A stretch of DNA of 64,000 nucleotides from Rotaria sp. Silwood1 (GCA_905250075.1 CAJNOP010000017.1:186001-250000); one strand, 5' to 3'. Numbered from the stretch's first letter, positions 11,102 through 25,200 are shown. Numbers and translations are program-made. Notes: a model not told the origin generated them from the letters alone.

Positions 11102-14100
11102 CCTTCTTCTCTTTCCTACCACAAGAATGATGTTCGTTGTATACAAGACAATCTAGTGTGATGACAAAAAAACCATGCCTAACGAAAAATCTAATAGTGA
11201 TTTAGTAACTGTTCATATCTGTGATTAAAATACACATTATGCACTAAATACGAATGTTTAACAAGCTTTTCCTAACATCTATGAACCAATCAAGTTGCAT
11301 TCTATGTTTCGTTCTTTCGTATCTACACTTTCTTTTTATTGTATCGTGCACATGCATTAATAATAAACATCAACCCAATACTGAAACACTTAGCTTATTA
11401 ATTTAAAAAAAATTAAAAAAGAGAATTATTGTTTTTTTCCATTTGACAAAAAATTGATGTCGTTTCTTTGTCTTCTAGATTGAATATAATTGAAATTGAA
11501 AATGTATAGTCAGTAACATTCATAATTATTTTCAAAAGCTATATTAATAACAACATTCATTATCTTACATTAAAAAAAAAACTATTTTCGTATCTAATCA
11601 CTGATGAAAAGCATTCATCTCTAAATAAACATAATTATTTCTATTTGATTCTAAAATTTCAGCCAAGTATGCAACTATTAGTCTAAACTTATTCCTTCCT
11701 AAAGAAATTATTTCTACATTGAAATCATTTATTGTTTGTATTCATTAAAATATATAATGCGACATACCGTTAATTACAATATCAGGTGAATAAGTGCAGA
11801 ATTTTATTTTTAGAAGTACATGTGGTTATATAGAAGGGTAAAATGGTGTAAGGACAAAAATGTCTCTGCGTATTGTGTTTTTCTTTTTAAGTAAAGGAAG
11901 AAAGAACTCAATCGAACCTCAAAGAGAAGTTTATGAGCTATGAAATGATTAATAACAAATATATGCTACGGAAAAATTAAATGCAATACAAAAAAAGGTT
12001 TTATGATAGACAATGAAATGATAAGATTTTTGTCACAATCAGTATAAAATATGCACCAAGTGTTTTTTTTAATATAATTGAGCTAGTGAAGTTATTTACT
12101 ACTTGCTTTATTGTTTTAAATGAAGAAAAACATTTTTCAAAAATTATGTCTCTCATTGTTGCACAGTATACAAAGTTTTCCATTAGTTTTAAGAATGATT
12201 CAATAAATGTTAGTATTGATCGATAAATCCATTAGACAAAACCATTTGATGAAAATGTCAATGACTGTTTTACTATTGTAATTAACACAATTCAAATGAG
12301 TTCAAGTACATTGTAAGAAATCTAAGATTACTGTTAATCAATTAAAAATGCAAAAGTCAATGAATCATTGCTTAACAAAGAATTTTTTTTTTTGCAAAAT
12401 TTTTACTAAAGCTTATCTATACCAATGTTCATGTTTGCAACAGTGCAATTAAGCAGCCGTGCAACACCATTCTTTCATTCTTTGTTTGACTCAGTGAACG
12501 AAATAGTTTATAGATCTTTTGTCGAATATTTACCATCAATATTGTATATATCCAAGTAAACGAATATTCAAAACGACATTGAAATATTGATTTAAGACAT
12601 GATTGCATCATTTTATTAAGATCTATATAAACTTGAACAATATGATAACGTTCTCTTTTTCTACGAAGCATACAGAAAAATAAAAGTCTAATATTATCTT
12701 ATTCAAACTTTCTTTCCAAACTAACAAATTTTTTCAAATCAATATTGATTTTCTTTTATCATATACTTCAATAACAATTGTAATAAATTATACTATTACA
12801 TGTAAAGTATGTCTTCTGAAGGTATCAGCTAAGGTTCTAATTTTAATTTAACTAGTAATGTCAAACAATGACGAATATTGTCATTATTGAATTCAACGGT
12901 ACTTTGATGAAACAAACGCTATTCATAGCAAAGAAGTCGCAACAGACAAGAGATAGTTGGGATAATCGATATTCATAAGTTATTTTATAAATCTTCTAGA
13001 TGAAAATGTTTAAGTATGGAATGAATTTCACGAAGCTTTTCTGTGATTTGACATTGTTTATGGCATGCGAATTTCTTTATAGCTATAAATATTAATTTTG
13101 CAGGTCATTAATTGCTCGCATGTTAAGTGTATCTTAGTTTATGTTCAAATATATTTCATACGAAAACTGTTCACAATAGTTTTTCTACTTACAGCCACTT
13201 CAACTCGAAATAATACTTAATAAATACATCCCTTATGTCAACTAAATTCATCTCAGCTGCTCACCTAAGTGAATTTTGTATTGTTCAGTGTATCACATTA
13301 GAATCCGACATTGGGTTGGATAGTTTAACTCGATGAAAGCTACTTATACACTATATCAAAAATAACCAGTGGTGAATAAAACAATTCTTTTGCCGAATTT
13401 TTTCACGTGTTTTATTATAGTTTTACTTCACTATCGAATAGAACATGTGATCATGCAACTTAGTTGGGTGCGGATCTAAACATTTATGGCGATATCTTAT
13501 TTTAAATATAACTTTCAATGCAAACCCATCCTAATTCAATTCTACTATGATTACTTAACTTTCGGATTGCCAAAGCTTGAAACAAATAATAAAAGCACAA
13601 ATCCATAAATTTTCTAACTTTTTTACATCGATTGTTCGGTTGTAAACACAACCTATCGATAGTTTTCTATTTTGAAGTTATTTTTCGACAAATATTGATA
13701 GCTTACGAGAGAATCTTTTCATGTGCTAAATCAGTTTTGGATCATGACTATGTTAATTTGATGAACACTAGTGAGTGATGAAATAGTCTAGAATGGTTTG
13801 AGTTTCAAAGTATCCATTCTAACGAAATCGAATTTTTATTGGAATTTTCAACATAATTTTATAGTTTCCATTAGTTCAACTTTGTGCAAAAAGTTCTTGT
13901 TATGAAGATACTAGTTCGTTTTCAAAGTTTCAGCTTTTCTCGTCAGTTCTTTCATGAGATACGAGTGTTGGAAGTTGTTTTGTATGACAAAGAAAATTTT
14001 GTACTTATATTTGTATTTCGTGACAGAAAAAACTAAGAAGTCTGACAAATTTTACAATGAGTAAGTCTCATTGAAAACATTATTTGTGCGAAGTTTCAAA

Positions 14101-14719
14101 TCGAAGCTCAACAATTAACTTTTTACATGACTATGGAGCTTTTTTGGGAAATTCTATAAATAATCTATTTCTTAGAAATGCTACAAGTAAAAGATTCTAA
14201 ATAAACATAGATTAACAGCATCAAATGCAAAGCATAATTACACTAAATACTAAGTTATTAGCTGTAGTAATTGTAAGAATCGCTTCTGATTCTCTTTTTC
14301 TGTCCGCTATGCTTTAAAGTAAAACTTATTAGCTTTGTGAAATAATAACACGATTTTCCAATTAGTCACCACAGCTGTCAAAGCCATCAAAGACTGAATG
14401 TTCGATAATGAAAGCATTAAAAAAGTTGCTCTAATTTTCAGCTCATTTCTGACTAGAACGATGATTTTTCTTTTTATGGCAAACTTAGTCATTCCGGCTT
14501 TTAGTAGTTGATAATTCAACTAGGTTAGATTGTTTTCTTTCGTAGCAAAAAAATTTTGTTCAAGCATATAGATACATCTATATCAAATTTGGTATCCGGC
14601 GAAATCGATACCTTTTACTTCGCGTATTTTAATTCAAAATGTTCACAAATGATGAAAAAAAAAGAATACTGTACAAAACATGTTAAAAAAATAGAAAAAT
14701 AAACATCGAACGAAGTTAA
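11102..14719. other. Intergenic region, no gene seen
   Basis: Both strands lack coding exons or splice-linked frames that I can recognise. Short open frames near 12001-12183, 12429-12671 and 14307-14519 (minus) have no family resemblance. The 13.7-14.2 kb part has weak self-complementarity and could be an old fold-back element, but I could not define its ends. Confidence 0.45.
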
Positions 14720-17700
14720 TTAGATATAATCTCATAGCTTTACAACTTTATCCTATCCAGCTGTAAGAACTCTTGATTTCTCGTGCCAATGCCATTTAGC
14801 ATCAATGCATATATCATCATGTGCTTTAATTCGTTCAAAAATACGTGTTGTTTTCCAATTCCAATTGATTAAACGTCCATCAGCATCACCATTTATCACA
14901 TAAGACATATCAGGTGAAAAATCAAGACTACATGCATAACCAGATACCTATAAAAATTAAAGATATATCGATTTATTTTAATTTCAACTAAACGATTACA
15001 TATCATATGACCTTTGAATATTTTTTTACTTTTCCATCGAAAGTTTGCTAATGGTTCCATGATTCGAATTTGATTATCCATTGATTGACATGCTAAATAT
15101 TTACCTGTAATAACAAATAAAGTTTACATTAAACTAATATCGAACAAAAAAAATTAACAAAACCATTTCGTGATTGTGCAACAGCAAGCATTGAATGCAT
15201 TGTTGGGTCAGCTATATATTTAAAATCAACAAGAATATTTCTTTAAACAAAACAAATAAAGATCTAAGTATCAACAAACCATATAGCTTTTTTTCCTTAC
15301 CATTCCCATACACGAATACTTTTTTGTCATCAGATGTTGAAACAATACGATGATTTCGATCAACAAACGTAACAGGATTAATAACACCTTAATGTCGATC
15401 ATATTCTTGTACAACATGACCACTTCGAATATCAAACTAAATTATCAGTAAATCAACAACATACTATGTAACAAATCGATGTTAAAAAGGAAAGAAAAAC
15501 TTACACAAAAAATTTTCTTATCAGACATTCCACATATAAATAAATGTTGTTTATGTTCACTTGAATTAAATGATACACAATAGGGTATTTTACGCATTGA
15601 ATACTTGACCTAATACAAGAAACATTTGATTGAAAATTTTCAATTATAAAATACAATTCATACCGGTTTCTGTTTCCCGCAATTTAACCATATTATCATA
15701 TGAAACAGAAAGAAATTCTGTGCCTGTGTTATAAAAATTAACATCACGTACAGCTTGACGATGCCCAGCATATGTTCGAATACAACGACGTTCATTATAA
15801 AATCCTCATAATTACAAAAAAATACTGTTAACACAATCTTCATCAGATAAAAATGTAAAACATGGCGTACTTATTATTGATCATTGTAAGAAGTCTATTT
15901 TATCCTATATATTTTGCGATACATTTCTTCGTCATCTTTTATAATATTCCAGAAATGTATCAAGGAAGTAGTTTATATATTATAACCGGAGTTATCGATA
16001 TACGGTCTTTAATCGCATATCGACAACGTCTGTCACAGTCTGTGGTGTAGGAAGTTTGAATCTTCACCCCTAAACTTCTGCAATAATGCCGGACATGACC
16101 ATCGTGACGCAAAGTTGCAATCAGTCGAGATGTTTTGAAATGATTCGGTTCCAAATATCTTTTAAACAGATGAAAACCGGCAAAAACTGGCCGCTTTGTT
16201 GGATGATCATTAATAAGTTAATGAGAATGGTTTTCAAAGGTATATATTTTCCTTTTTGCATCCAGGTTTTTATAAATCTTCAGGAAGAAATATCAAGTTA
16301 TAATATTTTATTCTTGATAAGTTTCTCAAAGACAAATACATGATATTACTATATGTAGTGTGAAAAAAAAGAGTCATTTACTTATCAACTGATTGCTAAA
16401 CTCCAAATCTACAATTTTTCCACTGAGCCTTCTCAGACAAACCCAACGTTTCTCTTTGAACCGCTATCTAAACTTCAATTCGACCTTTAACAAAACATAT
16501 ATGATAGAAGTTTAGCTCAAGTAATTCAGTTTTGAATGTACTTTTTAAAAAAATAAAATATACATCGATTTAAGAAATAAAAAAGGGCGGACGAACAGTA
16601 GGAAGTAAAACTAATAGTTATTGAAACAATACTGTTTGAATATTTTGATAAAAGAAAGTAAACTTGCTCTCTACAAGCTTTGTGAGGGAAAATTGGCACA
16701 TATACAAAATATTTTTCAATCGGTGCAGACTGATTACAGCTCTGCCCTGATTCACGGCTTACGGCCTCGGTTGCTGCCAGTTTTTCTTAAAAGTTCGTGG
16801 GAGGTGAGCGGACTGCAGTCGCGGTCTTTAAACTAGCCACATATCCTGTATTATGTACGCTATAAGTGACCAACATAAACAATGTCAAAAAAAGTCAAAC
16901 TTTAAATGTTTAATCCATCTCATTTTGTTTCGAGAAATTAACTACATGTCATTTATCTTTGACAATATGTTTTCAGTGGCAGCTGAGTTGCCCATTATTT
17001 GCTTTATTAGATCAACTTTACTATTTCATATTTCAACAGTTTTGTTTTCTTTCATCGTACTTTAACACATTCTCGTTGCTTTTACTCATATAATTGATAT
17101 TTATTAGATCTTTGTCAATAATAGATTTAGTTTACGTAAAGAAGTCCTAACAAACTAAAATTAATTTCCGTAATAAAAAAAATTCTATCACGCTGAATAC
17201 TAACTTAATACTTCTTTTTAGATCGTGTTTCACAAGAAAATAATAAGAATTGTGTTTGTATTGAAGTAAATTTTTTCTTATCTATTATACTTACTTTAAC
17301 TTTGGAATCCATTGAACAGGTAAGAAAAAAATGAGCAGAAACGGGAAAATAATGAATATTTTGTACAGCTTTTATATGTCCTTTGTATATATGTATACAT
17401 TGCTTTGAAATAAAACATTGTTGTGGTCCATGTTCTGAGCGTAGATTAACACCAACATCTTGTGGCATATGAAGACATGATCGACCTTGATAATCATATG
17501 GGTCTTTAATCTCTAATGTTGTTGACGATGAATCTTCAGGTTCTTCATTCAATGTTGTTGATTCAGGATCACGAGCAGATACTAGAGCATTACGATTTTC
17601 CAATGTAGGTCGTTTAGCTTTGGGTTTTTTTGCTAAGTATTCATCGATTTCTTTTTGTTCTTCCTATAATAATACAAAGAATTGGTTAATATTAAAAATT

Positions 17701-20239
17701 TATTGAGTAAAATTTACTTCAGATGGACGCGATACAGTAATTTCATTGACAAATGGAGCCTATAGACCATACAAACCTTCGACATCACTTGGATCATTAT
17801 TGTTTTCTTTTTTTTCGCTTTTCACCAGAACGTGTTTGACTTGTTTCAAAAATAGTCATGCCTTGATTGATTTCAGCCCTAGTTTGATTACCCACCATTT
17901 GTGGTATATCATCTTCTCCAACACTTGAATCTACTGCATACCCAAAACTATCGAATGTTCGTCGTTGATTTTCAAATTGAAAATCACTTAATGTGATCGA
18001 TTCGGCGTAGCCATTTAGTACTTTCTTAAAACTACGTTGTTGCTGTGTCAAATTTGGATTTGTTGGACTAAACTAAAAGCAAAAAAAAATAATAATAAAT
18101 AATTTCTTCTATTTTTCTTTTTTTTAACTTACTACTGGTGCATACATGTCTTCAAACTTTGGATTGTATAAAACTTCTCTTGTTTTGATATCGAAAAAAC
18201 TACTTGTATCTGCTAGCTAAAAAAAAAAGAAATATTTTATAATCGTAATGTATACTATTTTTGAAATATCTGATCTTTATGTTGTTCAATTATTTCAACA
18301 TGATTAATTTTAATTAAACCATGACGATTCTAATTCTTAATCTCCGTAAAAGTTCCCTATACTAACTACATATGAAAGATATGAAAGTCTTGGTAGAATT
18401 TTGAAAGATTTGTTCCATGCAATAATACTACATTATAAATGTACGAATTAATCAATGCAAAGTGTTATGAATAAGCTTTAATTCTTTACTCTTTATTTAT
18501 CACTGAAGTAATAATTTTTAGACCGATTACAAAAAGTAAATGATGCATTGAATGTTAAAGAATCGAAAACATGTTTTGTAGTGAACTTCATAAAAATATC
18601 CATTGGTAAAAAAGAGTCATATTGTTCCGTTGTTCCATTGTCGAAATATTAAACGTACAAAATCGATAATTGTGAAAAAACTAAAATATTTTAAACAAAA
18701 TATTCTCTTTTGTCAGAGAATAAAGATCTTTGAAGCTTTTTGTATGATATAGATTGATGAAGAGGCTTATTGGTAAATAATACAAATTTTTCAAAGTTCT
18801 ACAACTGTTTTATGAATTATGGACAATAAACCGAAAATGGATCGTTTTATCACAGTGAAATACATAAAGGAAAATCAAGAATAGAGTTAATTTATTTGCT
18901 GTCAACTTCATTACCTACGGAATTAAAATAATATTTAAGATGAATAAAATGTGTTCAATGGTTATACAATTTCCGAAAAAAAAAAGAAACAATGAAAATA
19001 TGTGTTGAAAACACGTGTATTGTTTCACAATTGGTTTCATGTGTTTACTCTTTCCCTTTTTGATTACTTTATTATCATAACACATAAGTTGCTTTTACTT
19101 AGTCAATTTTCTCATTAAATAAAAAGAATCCGTGCTTCTCATATCATTCAATCCCTATTTACTATCATATGATTACTTGAGCAATCAAAACCACTCTGTT
19201 TCAAAATCAGGACACTAGATGAATTTAACTAAAAGTGTACAGGGTCGAACAAGTTAGAGATAACAACCTGACGAAGTACAGCAACATGAGAATGATAAAA
19301 TCAATGAAGCCATGATTGAAAAATGTTGTTAATCAATCATTTTCACATGATTATAGAAAGATGATGATTTTTGAGCAATACTTTTCACATTGTCGTTATG
19401 CGAACAAATTGAAGATAAGCATTTATTACATTGAATATAATAAGACTAAATCGATAGGAAATGTAACTAAATCATTATTTGGTATACCATCTAATTCACA
19501 TCAAAGGAAAAGAATCTTCAATACAACTACAAGAATTCTTAAAGATTGGCAGCAAAATTTTAATGATGACATTGTGATGATTTGTTATTTATAAGAAGTT
19601 TCAACAAACAATTATACTTTAATATTTTGTAATAGAAACATAAAATAAATCAGGAAAATGTGTTAGTATTTACTTATTTCAGTGTCATCCGACTAGACTA
19701 TGATTGAGAGTGAGAAATAAACTTTGTAGAGTACAATGAAAGTAAAAAAAGAATTTCTTCTGACAGAGTACAGAAAAAGTTTACTCAATACTTCTCTAAC
19801 TCTTACCATAACATCGGCACATTATAGAGGCTAATACTCGATCTACAAGATTATTTTATCAGTAGCTTTTCGAGAACCGAATGTATAGAGTTTACAAAAT
19901 TTTATATACTTTCAGATGTATGAAAAACTCGAAGCCATTCATGGAAATTTTTGACATCAAAGTTTTGTTTGAATTGCAGTTTCTTGGTTTTTTTTCGAAT
20001 ATTCAAATCATGAGAAAATAAGAACAAATGAAGTTTAAATATTCTTTTCTCTAATTTTCATCTGTCTTATTAACCTGAACAGTAATAACTGATGCTAAAT
20101 CAAATTTAACTTTTGACATAACATAAAATGTTGGATTCCTTATTACAGCTACTTGATCATCACTTTCCTCTTTATGTTTTGTTGCACTTTTCTCGTCTTT
20201 ACCATCATTATATAATGCTTAGATAGAAGCAAAAGCTAT
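14720..20239 (-). pseudogene. Decayed CDC40/PRP17 pre-mRNA splicing factor copy
   Basis: Read on the minus strand, ordered exon pieces follow human CDC40: KTREVLYNPKFEDMYAP (about 18.2-18.1 kb), NGYAESITLSDFQFENQRRT (18.0), IKDPYDYQGRSCLHMPQDVG and the first WD repeat (17.5-17.3), RRCIRTYAGHRQAVRDVNF (15.8-15.7), RKIPYCVSFN...GMSDKKI (15.6-15.5), VVQEYDRH (15.4), ADPTMHSMLAVAQS (15.2), SMDNQIRIMEPLA...KKIFKGHM (15.1) and VSGYACSLDFSPDMSYVING to the C-terminus (14.95-14.72). A probable first coding exon lies at 20.24-20.07. It is broken: in-frame stops at 17762-17760, 15391-15389, 14755-14753 and 14734-14732; frame changes in A-runs near 15320 and 17810; a stop in the 20.2 kb exon; and AT in place of GT at the donor after KGHM. 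Two introns are bloated by inserts (15.85-17.2 and 18.24-20.04 kb). The protein normally acts in the second step of splicing; a working copy must lie elsewhere. Confidence 0.9.
15850..17200. repeat. Unclassified insert inside the CDC40 pseudogene
   Basis: This 1.35 kb separates two WD-repeat exons that in the other introns of this gene would lie only tens of bases apart. It contains two locally GC-richer patches (about 16030-16170 and 16720-16850) unlike the surrounding A+T-rich DNA. No terminal repeats, target duplication or coding domain could be recognised. I infer an old mobile-element insertion of unknown family, before or after the gene died. Confidence 0.35.
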
Positions 20240-20439
20240 CTAAAATATATATATATATATTACCGATTTATTCAACTAATCTTTATGTTAAAAAAAAAAA
20301 GACAAAAAATTTATTGATCTGATCTTGCTGTTCGAAAGAAATAAATAACATTAGTAATACATAAGAAAAAGAAAAAAAAATATAACATGAATTATACACA
20401 ATAATAAACATTTCAATATAACAAATGTTAACTAAAGTT

Positions 20440-21161
20440 TTAAATAACGATACAATATGGCATAAGTGTATTTATACTGATCTGATTTCGACATAATGGA
20501 CATTGAGATGATGTAGCTAATAATTGACGACTACATAATGTACACATAATATGATTACATTGTGTAATTATTAAATCAACACCTGTATATTGTAAATCAG
20601 TAAGAGTTTCTAAACATATTGGACATTGATCACTATCAATTGATGATTGATGTTCAAGTTTATTCGATAAACAATCAGTAGAATTTGATTCATCATCTGT
20701 TAAATCAATTACTTCATATACATTTTCAATATTTATTTCATTATCTTCAATAATGTCGACTAAATCATTAAGAGGTGATGACAATAATATATTGATTATT
20801 GGTGTTATTGATAGAATATTATTATCAGTTATATCAATAATTTGATCATCATCTGAATCAGAATCAGAAAGCATTATAATTCTAGTATCAGTTTGTTCAC
20901 ATGTACTATGTTTATTTTCATATATTATTTCAATAATATCATCATCATCATTATGATTATTCTCACTAAAAGTTTAAAGAAAAAAAGAAATATTTAATAA
21001 TCTTCCATGGAACGATAAGTTTTGAACCTGTCTAATGAAATAATCTGTTCGTTATTAATGGTTTCTTCTTCAGGTTCATTGTTTTCAGCTGATGTTGATA
21101 AAGAAGAAACACGACGACAACGTTTAATTACACACTCAGCTCCATCGAATAATCGTTTCAT
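20440..21161 (-). CDS. RNF4-like SUMO-targeted RING E3 ubiquitin ligase
   Basis: Two exons, 21161-21028 and 20965-20440, with a 62-nt intron in phase 2, give 219 aa (human RNF4 is 190). The N-terminus is short and basic (MKRLFDGAECVIKRCRR). The acidic middle carries several hydrophobic-acidic SUMO-interaction motif candidates: DDIIEIIYE, QIIDITD and VYEVIDLTDDE. The C-terminal C3HC4 RING runs CPICLE (C159, C162), ITQCNHIMCTLC (C181, H183, C186, C189) and CPLCR (C200, C203), and ends close to the C-terminus with YCIVI, as in RNF4/Slx8. Role by family: ubiquitinates poly-SUMOylated nuclear proteins. It lies about 0.2 kb upstream of the CDC40 pseudogene on the same strand. The start is supported by the in-phase splice to a longer exon; the ATG at 20874 would cut off one SIM. 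Confidence 0.85.
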
Positions 21162-22291
21162 TTTTTCAATCAAATGAAATATTGAACAACGATTTTATAC
21201 ATTTTATACTTGAGATATTTCCTTGTAAGTGATTCATGTATTTATTGCTCAGAATAGATGGAGCTGTTTGTATATTTGACTTTTTTTTATTAGTGAAAAT
21301 AAATCAATGTTTGAAACAAAATAATGATTTTATTTTAATATTTTGTTATTTTTTTTAACTATTATTCAAAAACTGAATTATTCAACATATAATTGGTTCT
21401 TCGTAAAACATGAAGAATAGAGCAAACAAACAAACAAACAAACACAAAAACATGATTGTTCGTAGAGTTATTTTCCTCATTGATCACGAATTAATGATAT
21501 CATCTGATTAGTGATTGTGCTTAAAGTTAAATAAGTTTCATAATCACTATTTCTAATGGCAAATGTACCGATCAGAACATCTACTATCTTTGATATACAT
21601 GCCGTTGTACATTTCACATAGAGTATTATTAGCAAAGTGTACCTAGGTAAACTTTTTTCAATAAAGTAAAACATTGTTTCCAAGATGACTATATGTATTT
21701 TTTAAATGGAAAAATAGTAAATGTAACTCATTCTATTTTTTTAGAACATATCACATTTTTCTTTTATTCTTTAATTGTATCAGGGAAAAATACGAACAAA
21801 AAAAAATATATATTTTTTCCGCTCATTATCAATTAGTATTTATGTCCTGTTTCATAGATACGTTACAACACATTTTTACCGCTCATTTTGACAGATTCTA
21901 CTTACGACACGATAGTGTATATTAGAGTCCGGCAGGTTGGATTCGAAAATATTAGACTCGACGGACTCCAGCCGTATGAGACATGCATCTGGTGCTCTCA
22001 TTACTGAACATAACAAACAGGAAAAAATTATCTCATATCCTTCTGATGATTGTTCGACTTCGATAAAAATATTTCATTGTGAGTATCAAAGGGCGATTTG
22101 ACCGAGTTCGAAAAGTTTAGACTCGACAAACCCGAGCATGTACATATATTTTGTTAGTATAAACAAAATGTAAAAAAACAAAAGATATTTTGCTTTGGAT
22201 TTTCATTAGAAATATCGATCATAATATCATCTTTTACTTTTTTTTTTTTTTGTAATGATAGATTATATATAAATATATATATATATACAAA
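21162..22291. other. Probable divergent promoter region of the RING and NXF1 genes
   Basis: The two flanking genes start back to back (minus from 21161, plus from 22292), so this 1.1 kb should hold both promoters. Visible features are a (CAAA)5 microsatellite at about 21423-21443, a T-run at about 22239-22251 and a TA-rich stretch at about 22262-22287 just before the NXF1 ATG. No defined transcription-factor site can be claimed. Confidence 0.45.
21423..21443. repeat. (CAAA)5 microsatellite
   Basis: Perfect tetranucleotide run between the divergent RING and NXF1 genes. Confidence 0.9.
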
Positions 22292-25200
22292 ATGTCATAT
22301 CGAAATTATTCATCTCGTGAAGGTGGTAGACATCATACTGATCCAACATCATCTCGATTTAATTCGAAATCAAAATATCATCAACGTGGTCGAGCAAATA
22401 ATCGTCCAGTTCCAAATCGTCGTCCAACTGCTGGTGATGATCTTGAAGGAATAACTGTATCAATTGGTCGTCATTTAACAACAGGTGGAATCAATTCTCA
22501 AGGTTCATCAATACGAGGACCTACTGTTAGTCGTTCTTATGGTCCTCAACAAATTTATCCATCTCGAATGAATGATCGTGATAATAATCAAATACAATGG
22601 TGGCGAATATCCATTCCACAAGCAGGTGCTATTGGAAAAGAACGTGTTATGTCAACACTTAAAGTAAATTGTCTTCGACAATTTCAACCTTATCATGTAA
22701 ATTAATAAAGGATGAAAAAAAAACTTCTAATTTTATGATTCTTCTTTTTTGTTTTTGTTTTTATTTAGTATTTTATTGATCGTGATACCAATACTGGTGT
22801 TTTCTTTGTCCATGATCGAGAAGAAGCTGACATGCTAAAGCGTGCTAATAGAAAAATTGAAATTCAAAATTTAGGCACAGTAAGCTAAAATTATAAAACA
22901 AGATTTGTTATGAAAGTTTTTCTATATCGTTTTTTTTTTTGTTTTCTCTAGCTCAGTATAATGGTTGGTCAAGCATCATGTCCAGTACCTTTGTTAGATG
23001 AAGATTTACGACGACATTTTAGAGTAAATAACAATTTAAAAAAAAAATACGTAAAATAATATTTAATATTTAAGGATTATATTTGTAATCGTCGATTTAA
23101 TGCACAAACATTTCAATTAAATTTATCGAATTTAGCTGATGATGAAGGTAAATTTAAGAATTTTTATATGAAAAAAAAAAAAGAAATTTAACTATATTTT
23201 GTAGAACTTAGTGCTCTTGGTATATATCCTCAACTAAATAAACAAGCATTTGTCCGTGATATTGTTGATATAATCAACAAAGATCTTAATATGGTTAGTA
23301 TTAATAATTATAATCATTAATGAATACTATCCAAAGGGACACAGCAGACTTCTAACTTTTTGATATTATCCTGTATGGCAAAAGTCTTATAACATTTTTT
23401 TTGTTCAAAGGATATGCCATGTAATATTCTATCAGAATGTCTAAACCAAATATTGAAAGTTTAATAGATCATTTAAGATAAACATATCGATTGTTATGTT
23501 ACTTTTCAGTATAAGAAACTAGATATTTTGAAAATTTTTAAATAGAGAATACAAGTTACGATTTTGTTTGTTTCGTGTATACAACATTTGAAATAAACTG
23601 GGAAGTATAGTCAGTTTTTGAAAGTACAAATAGTTTTTTCTTATGTTAAATCTAAATGTAAGAATTTTATGTCTATTTGTTATGGCACATTGTCTGAAGA
23701 AAAGAGCTGTTCTAGACCTGTCATTGAAAATACTTTTCAAACATCTGTGAATTTATTATACAAGTAGCTGGAGCATACATTTCCAACTCATCCCGATACT
23801 GAAGTTATAAAAAAAAACACGGAACAAAAAAATGTCAGATAAAGTAACAAATACGATTTCCTTGAGTTTTGAATAATTTAAACTCATAAATTCTAGGTTT
23901 TCATACTTAGCGGCGTAACCAGAGTTTTGGCGATGGTAGGGCTCAGCAACGCTTAAATATCCGGTGGTAGGGCTCAGGTTACTGAGGTCTGTGGGGTGGT
24001 AGGGCTTGTGAAAGGATTCAGCTGACGATGCTAACACCGGTGGTAGGGCTGAAAGGTCGGGTGGTAGGGCTGAGCCCCCCCTGGCCCTACCTTGGTTACG
24101 CCACTATTCATACTTTTAAAACAGTTCTAAACATTCAATTTTGTAATTTCGATAAAATGTTGCACGTTACACTTTTTTTAAAAAACAAAAGCATCTTTCT
24201 ATGAGTCTCTTAGAAGATGTGCAGTATTAATGTAAATACTGACAGTGACTCATCAGCACTGATTACACTGGTATTCGTGCTTGTTACAACAGTAGGACAC
24301 AAACTCTATCAAACTATACCTCTTTTTATAGCGATGTATTCTAGTGCTTCTGTGAATCGTATTTCAACCAAGACGATGTTCATTTGATAAGTTTAAATGG
24401 ATAATAGAAAAGTTTAGAGTGATTTAGTTTTTCGAGGCACCCATTCTTGACTTATTAAAAATCTTTAGGAGTACTTTCTTTCTAGAGATATAGATATATG
24501 AATACAATTAGTTTTTACACAAGAGTAGATTTCCAATGTTTCATATCACACGATAGAAGATGTTGGAAAAGTTCCAACTTGTCCAACAGATTAAACTCAT
24601 AGAGAATTTTGTTCCTTGCAAATGTTTGAAATCGAAAATCAATTTTTTTTGTACAACCACAGCTTTCTATTGGAAAAATCCAACAAAATTTCGATATCTC
24701 AAGAACAAAGGTTCAGAAAAACAAATCATGTTGAAATTTTCTACTCCTCACCATTACTCATGAGATAAACATCATCTTGGTGGAAAAGCAATATAATACT
24801 AAGAGAGCTTTCCTCTAAAATCACTGACGTTTGGTATTTATCATTTTCCAGTATCTACATGCATTTCGAAGAATAATAATTAAAATAATATTTTTCGTAT
24901 TTGTTTTTAGACTCGTCAATTGGATTTGGGTTCAAATAATATATCAAACTTATATGAATTTCGTAATCTTCAATTAAATAATCTTGAACAACTTAGTCTT
25001 GCTTCAAATCAAGTAACATTATTATACAATAAATTTGAATTTCTTTTAACATATAGTTTTGTTTCGTTTATGTTTAGTTGAAATCTTTTGAAGAACTTTC
25101 TCATCTTAAACAATTAACTCACCTTAATCGTCTTTTACTCAAAGATAATCCATTAATATCATCAAATAACAAACGAAGTATTTCACGCGACGATCTTATC

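Noticed and set aside
13680-14170. Possible further fold-back element
   Set aside because: Only scattered short complementary words were found; ends and arms could not be defined.
23908-24106. GGTAGGGCT copies as a CRISPR-like or minisatellite array
   Set aside because: Spacing is irregular, copies are short, and the whole lies within a 199-bp element with inverted termini and an 8-bp duplication.
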